Origin: Azolla pinnata
Lineage: Eukaryota; Streptophyta; Polypodiopsida; Salviniales; Salviniaceae
Length of the DNA stretch: 31,173 nucleotides
Direction of reading: 5' to 3'
Assembly (NCBI GenBank): GCA_037176905.1
Contig: JBBBWG010003682.1
Coordinates: forward strand, 1-31,173
Each line of letters opens with the position of its first letter. Position 1 is the first letter of the stretch. The notes under the pieces are model-generated. The model was not told the origin of the DNA and did no database searches. It was given only the letters and a program-made list of their open reading frames with translations. The translations under genes and the position numbers were made by a program. Below, piece after piece: positions 18,801 through 29,721 of this stretch.

Positions 18801-21269
18801 GGTAAATTAAATATTTAATTGTACAAACGATTGTACTTGAACTTGACGTAATGAATGGGTAGTAGTACGTGCTCCAACATTTCCATCGCTGCTGACCTGC
18901 TTTACACTGTACATTTTTTGTAAATGGGTATGCTTTACTACTGTTCTTCTTTTTCTACTTCATCCATGTTTCACATGTGCTGGGTTCAAGTACCTATTCT
19001 ATTACGTTTTCTATTATTTTATTTCAAGCAATTGGATATATCACTGTTGTGAACCTCAAAAGGAGGTAAATTACTGCAGGATAGTACTACAATTATTTGA
19101 GTTAGAGGATAAATATTATGATGAGAGACATACCAAAGTGTTCAAAGTTCGTGTTTAAGACAGGTAAATAAGGAATTCAATCTAATCGATGGTAGATCAT
19201 GTTTTGTGTTGCACATGTCTGGATCTCAATCATTAGTCGCAACATCCTTTACGTTTTCTTTTTTTTTCTGCATTACAACATCATTGTGATGCTATTTCCT
19301 GCTTTAAATATTCTTTCTCAAATCACCGGAGTATGTCAGCATGTATAAATCATGTTTTCATGTTAGGTTGCTATTTTTATATAACAGGTCAAAGAAGTTA
19401 TTGAGGAATCTCCAAGTTTGAAGCGCATATCGTTTGTTTCCCATTCATTGGGTGGATTGATTGCAAGATATGCTATTGGTCAACTTTATGTTTCCTCAAA
19501 TAGTGCACTATCTTGCGATGACCATGCTGTAGAACCTCCCCAGGAACATCCTTCACAAGGAACAATATTTGGTTTGCAACCAGTAAATTTTGTAACTGTT
19601 GCAACACCACATATTGGATCTCGAGGAAATCGGCAGGTAACAACTATCTTGAATTCTGTCAGTGGTATTTGACATCTTATGCTATATTTCCTGCTACAGT
19701 GCTCCGTTTCTTTGTGACAGCTTCCATTTCTATATGGCGTGAAATTTCTGGAAAAATTCGCTCTCTTCAGTGCACATTGGTTTGTTGGAAGAACAGGAAA
19801 CCATCTCTTTCTCACTGATGTTGATGGGACTCAACCACCTCTGTTACAACGCATGGTCTCTGACTGTGATGAAGGAAAATTCATGTACTATGTCCATTAC
19901 CATGGATTGAATCCTTGATTATGTATCATACATTCACCATCTTCTTCTTTTGCAGTTCTGCACTACAGGCATTTAAAGAGAGGGTTGCCTATGCAAACAT
20001 TAGTCATGACCGTATCCTTCTATGCTAGCTTCCAATATTTTAGAACTCAGAGTCAAACCCCATATGGCCCCAGGGAGCCGTCTTATCCTTCTGCCATTGG
20101 GCAATTGATCAATACTCTTGTGCAATTAGGAGAAGGAAGAAATTTTGGGACTGTTACTGGCAAACAATAACTTTGTTTGCCCATTATTAATCATGTGATA
20201 TCCATCAGTGCTGAGTTAACCTTGACTTGTCTTAGATATGGTTGGCTGGAGAACTGCAACATTTAGACGCGAGTGTGAAATGCCACAGGTATTTCTCTGT
20301 TTTGCTTACACCTAAAATATTTTAACAGGGCTTTTGTTCTCTCCGATTGTTTCTTAATGCCTGTAAATGAAAAGTTTGTGTACATTTCAATGGCAGCTAT
20401 CAATGATGCCTGTAAATGAAAAGTATCCGCATGTTATTCATGTTGAAGATGTTCCCCCTGAAATCATTGATGGACAAGGGCGAGCCTTGGACCCCATTGA
20501 AGGTAACCCTGTACAGTTAGTAGATAACATTAGCATGTCAATAGATAACAGTAGCAACATTAGTTGTGGATACCTTTATCACAGAACAAGAAGAAAAAAG
20601 ATTAGCAAGTTAGTAGTTAACATTAGCAACTTTTTGGTTTTCGATTTCCTTTTGATGCAGTGATATTTGTATCACCTGTGATGAATTTTGAAATGTCTCT
20701 TAGAACGCTGCTCTCTGCTCGTGAATTTCTGTTCCATGGGAAAACATTACTCTGTATGCACTCTACATGGAACTGATATAATGTATGTGGTACTAGCAAT
20801 GTAATGTTTTTATTCATATGAGTAGCTTTCTTTGTTGGGTTTCGAACCATGGACACATATGTCATCTACTGCGGTTCATCATCATGCTGCCATGCTTCCT
20901 GAATAGTTTATCCATGGAAACTTTGAATGACATCTCCCGTATCTCCTACTATTTTTCTGACTTCACCATTCAGCTTACTTGGCTGTAATCTTTGGGATTA
21001 ATTTTACAGAAAAGATGATATCTGGGCTAAGAAAGCTAGCATGGCGTAGAGTTGACGTAAGCTTCTCAGGAACACTGCAAAAATTGGCTGCTCACAACAC
21101 AATTCAGGTAATCTATTCAATTCTGACTGTAATACCTGTGGCTGTGTATGTTTATAGTGCAACAAACTGAAGTGAATTACTTCATTCTCTTGTACAGGTC
21201 AAGTACTACAAGCATCACTCTGATGGGGCTGATGTGATTGCCCATATCATAGACAATTTTATACTGTGA
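15629..21269 (+). CDS. DUF676 family serine esterase/lipase (ROG1-like), ten exons
   Basis: Exons: 15629-15816, 18225-18292, 18731-18801, 19388-19636, 19721-19884, 19956-20011, 20236-20288, 20397-20502, 21010-21107 and 21198-21269; joined 374 aa, all GT-AG, all phases consistent. The product is a putative serine esterase of the alpha/beta-hydrolase DUF676 family, predicted to cleave acyl esters of lipids. Landmarks: HLVVMVSGIGGSANDW (52-67, first strand and oxyanion region), LTFDGVDVMGHRLAEE (94-109), nucleophile elbow SHSLGG with Ser129, VATPHIGS, the HDHMVGWRT segment near 264-272 (possible acid/His region) and HHSDGADVIAHIIDNF at the C-terminus. No signal peptide is evident; the N-terminus has a His tract and (GE)n tract encoded by simple repeats. 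A short out-of-frame ORF begins 5 bases before the chosen ATG (15624-15767). Exon 5 to 6 joins as Phe-Ile-Ser-Ala. The first exon is uncertain because a second, better-matching version exists at 16844-17022. Confidence 0.85.
15823..15870. repeat. (CT)n microsatellite just inside esterase intron 1
   Basis: Pure CT dinucleotide run starting about seven bases after the exon 1 donor at 15817. Confidence 0.95.
16844..17022 (+). CDS. Alternative first exon (or cassette exon) of the esterase gene
   Basis: An ATG at 16844 (context aaacATGGcc) opens 59 codons plus two bases that end in SAHHLVIMVNGIVG and the donor cag|gtttgt. The final phase (2) is the same as exon 1, so splicing to 18225 gives GIVGSANDW in frame. 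The segment also has an internal acceptor ttttcctag before 16948, which makes 16948-17022 a 75-nt, phase 2-2 cassette that could be added after exon 1 without a frameshift. Its HLVIMVNGIVGS text is closer to the plant family consensus as I recall it than the HLVVMVSGIGGS of exon 1. Usage needs transcript data. Confidence 0.5.
16930..17680 (+). repeat. Tandem array of duplicated exon copies in esterase intron 1
   Basis: Six copies, each running from a pyrimidine-rich tag acceptor to a cag end: 16948-17022 (75 nt, intact), 17110-17152 (43 nt), 17223-17265 (43 nt), 17334-17377 (44 nt), 17448-17522 (75 nt, open frame but donor changed to cagCA) and 17616-17677 (62 nt, frame broken). The three 43/44-nt copies share the same 32-nt internal loss and 112-113 bp spacing with near-identical surrounding intron (ggctatctgtagcagatctc). 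All keep the (a/g)atgg/acattgt(g/t)g core. The intermediate copies cannot encode the motif. Confidence 0.85.
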
Positions 21270-21700
21270 ACAGAAAATTTGGAGTTGAGAGTCTCTCACG
21301 TTTCCCTTAACCCCCTCGCAGTCTCCATTGCTCTCGTAAGTTTTTACTCAGAGACGACAAGGTAAGCAAAAGAAAAATGTACATAAGTGCAGGCCAATGG
21401 TTCAGATCATTGTGTGCCGCTCTTGTATATTCGTATATTCTTTTCTCAACTTTCAAAGCTCATAGATCCATGAGAATCTTGTTCAGAGTCTTTGGAGTCT
21501 TGTGAAAATCTCACTGTGGTAAGATTTCAGAGCTCCAAAAGATTTGCTTGTCTTGGCATTATATGCGCTCCAAGCAAATCTAGTGTCTATTTGTGCTATG
21601 TATCTTTCCTTATCAAATCAAGCAAACCATAGAATAAATCAAATCATAATCAATCAAATCGTAATTTGAGCATTAGTTTTCCTTCATGTACATTTTAAAT
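21270..21700 (+). terminator. 3' UTR of the esterase gene with a possible poly(A) signal
   Basis: AATAAA occurs at 21633-21638, about 365 bp after the stop, followed by AT-rich aaatcataatcaatcaaatc. This is the only canonical hexamer noted in this flank. Plant poly(A) signals are loose, so the end site is approximate. Confidence 0.35.
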
Positions 21701-22900
21701 TATAGGGAATACTTCAGAAAATGCCAGGAATGTATGATGGATCCACAGTATTTGCAACCTTAAACTGGCCACGAGTTTGATTCCTCCATGCGTTGCAGTT
21801 GCGCCTGGATGTCGGATATGGTGTGATCCGGATAAGAGTGACATTTATTTGGTTTAGAAAGAAAGATATATTAACATTTCTAGGCCAAAATGACCCATGA
21901 GATAAAGTGTACAATAATGTCTGTGCGTCCACTTATCATCTATGAGAGTATTATAAGAATTACAAAAACAATCATGCAGTGATTATGAAGTCTAGCCGAC
22001 TTGGTGTTATAAGCATTTTGGTTTTGGACCATTTGGTTAGAAAGCGTGTTATAGTCGGGTTGCCTCTATAAAGTCCTAGAAAGTTCAACATTTTGAAATA
22101 GTTTGCCCATCTAAAATTAGACTTAGAAAGACTGAATTCTTGTTTGAGCGAATCACACTCCTTCATAAACATCGGGAGTCCATTGATGGAATGGAACCAA
22201 AGACAGCTTAAAAGACATAGCTGCTGCAACCAAAACAAGTACAGTATAAATATTGGTGACTTCTCTGATCCTTGTTGGAAGGATTCAAATTCATTGATCC
22301 TTGTTGGAAGGGGCACACTGATTGTGAACAATGATGGAGCAAATCGATTTGACAAGCTTTCTCTGAAATGTGATAGAAATGATATTTTGTAGTTCATTTT
22401 CAATCCTTCGGTTAGGGGTAGTCAGTTGTTGTTTTGTACACACTCGTCCATTCTCTTTGATTTCGGTTTGATAATGCTCATCCTTAGTAAATCCATATGA
22501 TCGTATAGCCTTGAAAATCATCGCTATTGAGCCACTGTGATTATCGAATAACCATTAGAGCCTCTAGACCTTGACATCGGTGGGCGTACACAATCCTTGT
22601 TCATATGGCACGCAAAAGAAGACCTCCCTAGAATGGGTATCGATCCAATCGAACGGCTCGTTTTTGCCAAAACCAGTTCATTTTCTGGCCGATTTTCCAT
22701 TATGATTGATCGAGTCGCGTGTGAAAGGAATGTAGCACTCGAAGAACACGGATCTGTTCCCAGGCCGATCCATTTCCGATGACGCTTTTTGCCAGGAACA
22801 TGCCCATTCTGACCAATCCCACCTCGCGTTTTCGTCCAGTGAATTGGTCCACTCTGGATGCTCCCTTCCTAGTACAATCTGCTACAAGCTCGTTCATTGC
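21700..22900. other. Intergenic DNA with diverged transposon-like remnant
   Basis: 21855-21970 is related to 1383-1505 (see there). The 17-mer tgatccttgttggaagg occurs at 22266 and 22294. A 143-codon ORF on the minus strand (21972-22403) shows no motif. No transposase, integrase or reverse transcriptase signature was seen. Confidence 0.4.
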
Positions 22901-22919
22901 ACATGCTTTTACGATCGGC

Positions 22920-23545
22920 ACGAGAAGAACTCCATTCTAGCCAAAGATCCCCTTCTCATTTCATTTACGATCCAACAATTGATCGATTGAATAAAATCGT
23001 GGAACGCAGAACTCCATTCGAGTCGAAGATCCGCCTTCCCACTTCAATTACGATCCAATCCGATCGATCGATCCAATCAAATCCATTCAATCAGACCGCC
23101 GTAGAGAAGTAAGTTCCTGTCGGACTCGATCGACCGATCGAATAAAATCGTAGAAACGCAAAACTCCATTCCAGCTGAAGATCCCCTTCCCATTTCGATT
23201 ACGATCCAATCCGATCGAATCCGACCGATTGATCCAATCAAATCCATTCAATCGGACCGCCGTATCGAACTAAGTTCTCGTTGGACTCGATCGACCGATC
23301 GAATAAAATCGTAGAAACGCAGAACTCCATTCCAACTGAATATCCCCTTCTCATTTCGATTACGATCGAATCCGATCGATCAATCCAATCAAACTCCAGT
23401 CAATCGGAGCACCATAGAGAAGGAAGTTCTTGTCGGATTCGATCGATCGATCGAATGAGATCATTGAACGCAAGGATCCATTCCAGCGGAAGATCCCCTT
23501 CTCATTTCAATTACGATCCAATCCGATCGATCGAAATCCGATCGA
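22920..23545. repeat. GATCGA-rich tandem array, ~152-161-bp unit
   Basis: About five units containing aacgcagaactccattc, gaagatccccttctcatttc, attacgatccaatccgatcg, caatcaaatccattcaatcgg, ccgccgtagagaa and ttgtcggactcgatcgaccg. The aactccattc marker lies at 22928, 23010, 23162 and 23323, and a variant at ~23474. The first spacing is short (82 bp) and the rest are 152-161 bp. It stops about 350 bp before the UBC13 start and so forms its upstream region. Confidence 0.92.
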
Positions 23546-23733
23546 TTTGCCGATCGTAGAGAAAGCAACCGCTTGGAGCACACAAGGAAATGTGTTGTGA
23601 TGAAGTGATCGAATTCTGTGAAATCTTTTTCCTCTCTCGTTTCTCGTTTCTTCGTCGTCGTCCCGAAACGCAGATTCCGAATCGTTTCGGGGCACACGCA
23701 GATCTTTGACTTTCGCATCGCCGAGCTCGCGCC

Positions 23734-23895
23734 ATGCCCCAGATCTCTCCCTCTCCGTCGTGTCTTCTTCTTCTTCTTCTTCTTCTTCTCCTTCTTCTGC
23801 TTCTGCTTCCTCCTCCTCCTCCTCCTCCTCCTCCTCCTCCTCCTTCAGAGTACGTGAAAGCTTTGACGCCGCGCAGATCCGGTCCCCCGCCATGA
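23734..23895 (+). CDS. Upstream ORF overlapping the UBC13 start (Leu/Pro-rich)
   Basis: An ATG at 23734 opens 53 codons: MPQISPSPSC, 15 consecutive Leu codons (from the TTC/CTT repeat), 12 Pro codons (from the CCT repeat), then a short basic tail ending at TGA 23893-23895. The stop overlaps the UBC13 start as ATGA. The frame differs from UBC13. Whether the transcript includes 23734 is unknown, so translation is inferred from sequence only. It may act as a leader ORF that limits or couples UBC13 translation. Confidence 0.35.
   Translation: MPQISPSPSCLLLLLLLLLLLLLLLPPPPPPPPPPPPSEYVKALTPRRSGPPP
23761..23848. repeat. (TTC)n-(TCC)n compound microsatellite in UBC13 leader
   Basis: TTC repeat merging into TGC-interrupted and then TCC repeat. 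It creates Ser/Leu/Pro runs in all forward frames and Glu/Arg/Gly runs antisense. Confidence 0.95.
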
Positions 23896-26800
23896 ATCGC
23901 CGAATCCTCCAGGTAATTTGCTCGCTCGCCGCCGCGTTGCATCCTCCCGTTCCCGTTTCTCTTCTCGTGGTCGTGGTCGTCGCTTTTTTCCTTCACCTGC
24001 CTTCTCCGTTTCTCCCTTCCTGCGCGCTGAACACCCCGTGCCGTTCTTCTGGTATGTCTGCAGGAGACTCAGAAATTGCTGAGCGAACCAGGTTAGCTTC
24101 GAAGCTCCGTGTTGACTCTATTTCCTTTCTTTTCCTGCTTTCCGCTTTTCTTTTGTTTCCTCTCTGAGCTCAGATCGTGTGCCTCCCGCTTCTCCTCTCT
24201 TTTCATGTTTTCTCTTATACGAACCTGTGTTTGCGTGTCTTCTGATCTTTGCTGCATCATTTTGCTTGTATCTGAAGATGATGATTGCCGTCAGTGTTTG
24301 CTCTCTCTGTCCGTTTTACATTTCTCGGAAGGTGGATTTAACCTCCCTTCAGTTTCCAAGGTGCGGTTTTGTGGTGTGTCTTTTCCGGTTTATGTTTAAT
24401 ATAGTCTTCTGTTCTATTCATGTTTTCTTCGTTGTGTTTTATCCGGCGATCTTCTGATGTAATCTCATTTTAATTTGCTTGTCTCTGAGCGGATTCCTAT
24501 CTGTGCTTCTTTCTCGGTTTCTTTCATATCTTTGTGTTTTCTGCTCCTGTTTTTGAGCCTTCGTTCTCACCTGTGTCTTACATTCGATCGTCTGCATCAT
24601 TTGCGTGTTCTCCGCATGATCTTATGTTTATTTCTTTCCGTTTTCCTTTGGTATGAGAATCTTTGGCACTCTGTTTTTATTCTCTTCACTTTTCCTAGGT
24701 TTTAAGCTCATATTTTCCTTCAAATTCTCTCACTGTCTTCTTCAAACGTCTGATCTTCTCATCTTCTTTTACACAGCTCCTGGAATCAGTGCGTCTCCTT
24801 CTGAAGATAATGCGAGATACTTTGATGTGATAATCCTTGGCCCTGATCAGTCGCCTTATGAAGGTACAACCTCTGTTGAAAGTCTCTCCCTCGGCTTGAC
24901 TTTTATCGACTATGGCTTGTCTGGTTTTTTATTTATCACCATCATTTAGTATGATTTCTTTTCTTCTTTGCTTTCTACATTTGAAAGATATCTAAGATTA
25001 GCAGGGGCATCAAGCATAATGTCATACATCGTTATGTCTTCTCTTTTGACGGCTTATTTTCTTCTCTCTTGTCATACATATCTCATGTAGCTTTAACTCC
25101 AAATGCTTTTCTGTGATGCTTTCATGCTCATAACAGTTGTCAGACTTTGCACTGTCTATTTTGACGTAGTGTAAGACAATGAACTCCATATGTTATAACA
25201 ATGAACTCCATACGAAGTGCACTGTCTATTTTGACGAAGTTTTTTCTCTTAAGAGCCTGATGGAGGCTAATCAAGCATTTAAATAGTCCATCAAGCGTCT
25301 TCAATTGAAAGATGGCCAATTGTTTGCTCTTTGTAGGTGGAGTCTTCAAATTAGAACTATTCTTACCTGAAGATTATCCAATGGAGGCCCCTAAGGTGAG
25401 GCTAATGTCTTTCATAACACCATTTGTAACATTTCTTAAGGTTTAGAATATCTTAACTAGTGAGATGAATTCTCGGACCACTTTTCTTGTATTTTGTACG
25501 AACCTCAGCAAATGCCTGAGGATTTTTATAATTTCCTGAAATCGGCAGTCATGCCTGCAGACAAATTCAAAAAATAATAATAAGTATCAAAGGTGATTAC
25601 CTGTCCAAATAATTGTCCAAATATCAGCTTTGACACTTCCTTTTAAAAAGGTTATACCTCGGGCTGGCACAATGTAATTAACACCTGTTACCTCTCTATA
25701 TTCTCATAATGCAGTATTTTGTATTCAAAACAGTGCTACCCTTTACATTCTAATTAATCCAATACCTTTGGGCTCTATTTCTTACTAGTTTTGGGGGTAT
25801 GCATCATTTAGAGGAATTAAACAATCATCTATCATTGCAGGTCAACTGTAAACATGAGAATAAATTGGGTGTACTATGCGTCTATAATGTTCATTGCATT
25901 CTTCACTCTAATTATGAAGGATAATCCTGGAGTGCCCTTACAATGTCTTCGCTCTTACTATAATTTTTCCTTTTTCTGGTTTTGGCGTCTTCGTCTTGAA
26001 TAGGTGAGGTTTTTGACGAAGATATATCATCCTAATATTGACAAGGTACATTTTCCTTTCACATTTTGTAATGATTGTTACGGATGGAAAAGAGTGATGA
26101 AATAATGATCAGTTCAAACTATGTTTGACCGTTTATAAGCTTGGTCGAATCTGCTTAGACATCTTGAAAGATAAGTGGACCCCTGCACTGCAAATTCGAA
26201 CGGTGCTTCTAAGGTATATTACACCACTTTTTCATATTTTCCTGTGTGGAATGTGTATTTGTTTCTTACCTGCAACTAAAGAAAAAATTTATACACAAAA
26301 TGAGTAACCTACCCTTGAGAAAGAAAAAGAGTGTTCTTTTTATGGTGATTTGATTTTCAAAAGAGGGTAATTGCAGCATACAAGCACTTCTCAGTGCCCC
26401 CAATCCAGAGGATCCATTATCAGAGAACATTGCAAAACATTGGAGGACTAACGAAGCCGAGGCAGTTGAAACCGGTGAGCATTTTGGATCTGTTAAATGC
26501 TTGTATTAGTAAAGGTAAACTCTCGATAGAGTTGGGAGTCTTGTTATTTCCAGTAATGTCCTACGTTCTGATGATTGGGACAAAGTTAGAGAACTGGTGG
26601 AATTGAGAAAGAGAGGCTGAATTGAACATATAATTTTCCTTAATTAGCACATGTATCTGAAGAAAATAAGATGATTCAATCTTTGAGTAGCATGTATAAT
26701 CACTTGAGAGGGGATCAAATAAGGTTTTCCAGGAAAACAGTCAAAATTATCGACATAAGTGGAAGTAGACAAAATTTAGGTACTTGGGACGTTTATGGAA

Positions 26801-26942
26801 TGCCAAAGTACCTGTGAAAGTATTATGGAATATGTTTCTTCCATGTCGCTAAGCTTTCCTAGATTTGTTCTCCATACTAACGATTGTGTTAAAATCAAAT
26901 GCAGCGAAGGAATGGACAGAATTGTATGCAAATGGTCTTTGA
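23892..26942 (+). CDS. UBC13: Ubiquitin-conjugating enzyme E2, UBC13 type (UBC35/36-like)
   Basis: Eight exons: 23892-23912, 24064-24091, 24777-24863, 25337-25395, 26004-26045, 26140-26213, 26377-26474 and 26905-26942; joined 148 aa, all GT-AG, frame preserved. The UBC fold is complete: [37 protein letters not shown], the HPN motif at 74-76 and the catalytic Cys at 84 in [13 protein letters not shown], then [19 protein letters not shown] and [15 protein letters not shown]13 enzymes pair with a UEV/MMS2 partner to build Lys63-linked ubiquitin chains, used in DNA-damage tolerance, immunity and root iron responses in plants. The N-terminus MNRRILQETQ is about five residues shorter than the usual MANSNLPRRIIKETQ-type start, and the usual Lys before ETQ is Gln. 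The ATG at 23892 is the first in its frame, and no upstream in-frame Met exists to restore the longer end. Confidence 0.95.
24092..24776 (+). other. UBC13 intron 2
   Basis: A 685-bp T-rich intron (gttagc donor, tacacag acceptor). ORFs reading through it are Phe/Leu/Cys-rich intron translation. Nothing else noted. Confidence 0.8.
25149..25236. repeat. Nested direct repeats in UBC13 intron 3
   Basis: The 18-mer gcactgtctattttgacg occurs at 25149 and 25219. Between them the 14-mer caatgaactccata occurs at 25177 and 25199. The order is A-B-B-A, all in the same orientation. Confidence 0.85.
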
Positions 26943-28160
26943 GGTTTGCTCTCATTGCAGTTGTCTTTTGAGGTGTAAGTACATTTTATGCCAGATTCAT
27001 CTTGGCAATCCAGTCTTGTATTTATGGAATGCAGGGATTCCTTTCCAAAAGGATATAAAATCATCTTTTTCATCTGTATATCATTCCAAAACAATTTGAA
27101 CGTGTGCCTGTCGATCGCTGGCTGATAACTGGTACTCATTTATTAAATCGTGAACCATGCGGAGTCGTGGATATTTTTGCTGGTTTTCTGAGAACATTAC
27201 AATTCCTTTTTCTATGTATGGTTCGGGCCAAACTTGATAACCCATGTCTGTGGAATTGAACAATAAGAATCAATTTTCAGGGACTCAATTTCTAGTTTGG
27301 CGTTATCATGTATTTTCAATGGGTATTATTAGTTAGATTAGAATTTGAACTTTGACGCGTTTTAGTTGCTTTTGACATATGGTTGTGATTTCATGTACGT
27401 GAAGCAACTTCATCCATGTAAAATCAGAAACCGCCTTCTTCCTATATCTGCAATTGTTGGGGAGAGCCAAAATTCACCAAGGATGTGAAAACTATCATCA
27501 TGTTACTTACCAATAAGAGCGCACGCTTCCTGATGAGGGTATGCTAAGGAAACTCAAGTTCATCAACATTACATTTATTGTCTTTGACGTTTGTTAGTGA
27601 TTATTTCGAATGTGTGTACAGTTTAGCCGTCAATGTTGAGCCCCATTCATCAGAGCTAAGGCAATTTTAGGGCCCAGTCACCTCAGCTTTCAGCGGATTG
27701 TGAAGGTCCATCATCGTTGTCCTTGAGACCGGGGCTTTTAGCTTCTTCGCCCTTGAACTTGTCGTGAACTTGTTGCGTGAACTTGTTGAGCAGATGAGCA
27801 CCATCGATCTTCCTGTTTAAAGGATTAAAGGTTTGGTTTCGCATCGCCGCGACTCTGCCAGTGCAGGATTTCCATCTCCATTTCTATGGATTCAAAGTGC
27901 AGCTTCTTCTTCGTTTGCCGCAAGACAAGCATACTATAGCTAGCTGCCATGCATAAATTATTCGACCAGATGTATGCAAGAGGCGCAATTAAATACCATC
28001 CGCCTGGGACCAGAGCTGGGTCAAAGGCCCAGCTTCCTAGCTCCAAATTCACCCATTTGTAACAAGCACTAATAATTATGGACAACGGTGGCACCTTACC
28101 GGGTGAAAACCTTGGCCTTGTCATGTTGTTTCAATACAATCGCACATGTTGTACTCCCGC
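26943..28160. other. 3' flank of UBC13 and intergenic DNA
   Basis: AT-rich without a credible ORF or domain. The UBC13 transcript probably ends within the first few hundred bases, but I see no perfect poly(A) hexamer (aacaataag near 27258 is the nearest). Confidence 0.4.
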
Positions 28161-28162
28161 GC

Positions 28163-28750
28163 CTAAGAAGATGAAGATGATGAATTCCAAGAAGATGAAG
28201 ATGAAGATGAAGATGATGAAGGATTCCAAGATGATGAAGAATTCCAAGAAGATGAAGATGAAGATGATGAAGAATTCCAAGAAGATGAAGATGAAGATGG
28301 ATGAAGGATTCCAAGAAGATGAAGATGAAGATGAAGATGGATGAAGGATTCCAAGAAGATGAAGATGAAGATGAAGATGAAGATGATGAAAAATTCCGAG
28401 AAGATGAAGATGAAGACGAAGATGAAGAAGACGATGATGAAGAATCCCAAGAAGATGAAGATGATGATGAAGAATCCCAAGAAGATGAAGAAGAAGAAGA
28501 TGATGATGAAGAATTCGAAGAAGATGAAGATGAAGAATTTCAAGAAGATGAAGATGACGAAGAAGATGATGAAGAATTCCAAGAAGATGAAGATGAAGAT
28601 GAAGATGAAGATGAAGAAGATGATGATGAAGAATTCCAAGAAGATGAAGATGAAGATGAAGATGAAGATGAAGAAGAAGAAGATGAAGAAGAAGAAGATG
28701 ATGAAGAAGAAGAAGAAGAAGAGGAGGAGGAGGAGGAGGAAGAAGAAGAT
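28163..28750. repeat. GAAGAT minisatellite (acidic/Lys-Met coding potential)
   Basis: Repeats of gaattccaagaagatgaag followed by variable numbers of atgaag/atgatg. Early units read as KKMKMK and later units as EDEDE in different frames because one-base changes (ggatgaagg) shift phase. An ORF at 28301-28852 reads through most of it and ends in a non-repeat tail (FEDYISGIWTPVPERY). The frame changes and absence of a conserved domain argue for repeat DNA rather than a gene, but a rapidly evolving acidic protein cannot be excluded. Confidence 0.85.
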
Positions 28751-28767
28751 TGTTTTCCTTTCGAAGA

Positions 28768-28777
28768 CTATATAAGC
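28768..28777 (+). promoter_or_regulatory. TATA-box-like site after the acidic repeat
   Basis: The sequence ctatataagc fits the plant TATA consensus. It is followed by GC-richer sequence but no recognisable coding exon before 29700, so its use is uncertain. Confidence 0.25.
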
Positions 28778-29084
28778 GGCATTTGGACTCCAGTTCCCGA
28801 ACGTTATTTGCACTGCATTTACCTGGCAGACGTTCAGAAGACACATCCGTAGAAGCGGACAATTTTCACAACACACAGTCGCATCACTCCATTGACTTGC
28901 CCGGTTGCACGAATGGGATCAGATCAGATCGATTGTGCATAGGGATTGTCTCGACGTCCATACTCGGCTCTGGAAACAGTCCCCATCCGCATGGATGACC
29001 CATGGATGACGGTTCTCGTGATCAAAATCCTCCTCCTCTATTTGTGGTATAGATATATACAGATCATCCAGCGGACTTAGAAGA

Positions 29085-29185
29085 AGGAGATTCTGAAGAA
29101 GAAGAAGAAATTCTGAAGAAGATTCTGACGAAGAAGAAATTCTGAAGAAGATTCTGACGAAGAAGAAATTCTGAAGAAGAAGGAT
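29085..29185. repeat. 29-bp tandem repeat of GAA/TTCTGA type
   Basis: The unit ttctgaagaagattctgacg plus aagaagaaa is repeated at 29111, 29140 and 29169 (the last partial), period 29 bp, inside a purine-rich stretch. Confidence 0.88.
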
Positions 29186-29189
29186 AGAT

Positions 29190-29721
29190 TCAGCAAAAGG
29201 ATAATTGAGATCCATGGCGCCAAGACCCCGAAGCTGATGATGCGCGCGAGCAGCAGCAACAAACAAGAACTCGCCTGCTACACACACCACCTATGCAGAT
29301 GAAAAACCTCACACTTTTCCTCCATGTCACCTGCTCTCCGCACCAGGGGCATAGGACAGGCCTAAACCCCCCAAAGATCGAAGAGGATTAGGGTTTTGGA
29401 GGCGAGGAGAGAAGTCGCGGACAGGTCCGTTTGAATCAGAGAAAGGGAGCGGGAACCAAAAGAAGAGGACTCTCTCTTTCTTTCTTTTCCAGGAGAGAAG
29501 AGAAAAGATGCAGGCAGAGTTCGTGTCCCACATACGATGTTGTGTTCTTGCAGGGCTCCGATATGAAGCTATGGCGAAAGGCTTTTCTTCCGTCCCGGGT
29601 GTTGGCCTGTAAACCCTGATGAGGGGTGGGATTCGGTCTGCGTGGAGGCGTGGCTGAGCCGTCCCGAGGATCGGCGGGGTCATGGAAGCCTTGTAAGGGG
29701 GCGCGCCCGCTCCAAGCAGAG
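29190..29721. other. Region without an assigned gene
   Basis: It contains ggattagggttttgg near 29387 (telo-box-like) followed by purine-rich leader-like sequence and a 34-codon ORF from ATG 29508. No family recognised. It could be the 5' end of a + strand transcript, but nothing downstream supports one. Confidence 0.25.

Noticed and set aside
18980-19000. tRNA T-arm-like ggttcaagtacc
   Set aside because: No matching acceptor, D-arm or anticodon arm at the right distances.
21972-22403. 143-codon minus-strand ORF
   Set aside because: No recognisable motif, sits in a transposon-like AT-rich stretch, and lacks leader or poly(A) context.
28131-28876. Long minus-strand ORFs rich in His/Leu or Phe/Ile
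   Set aside because: Antisense of the GAAGAT repeat in alternative phases.
29111-29180. 29-bp direct repeats resembling a CRISPR spacing
   Set aside because: Contiguous tandem repeats without unique spacers, in a plant nuclear context.
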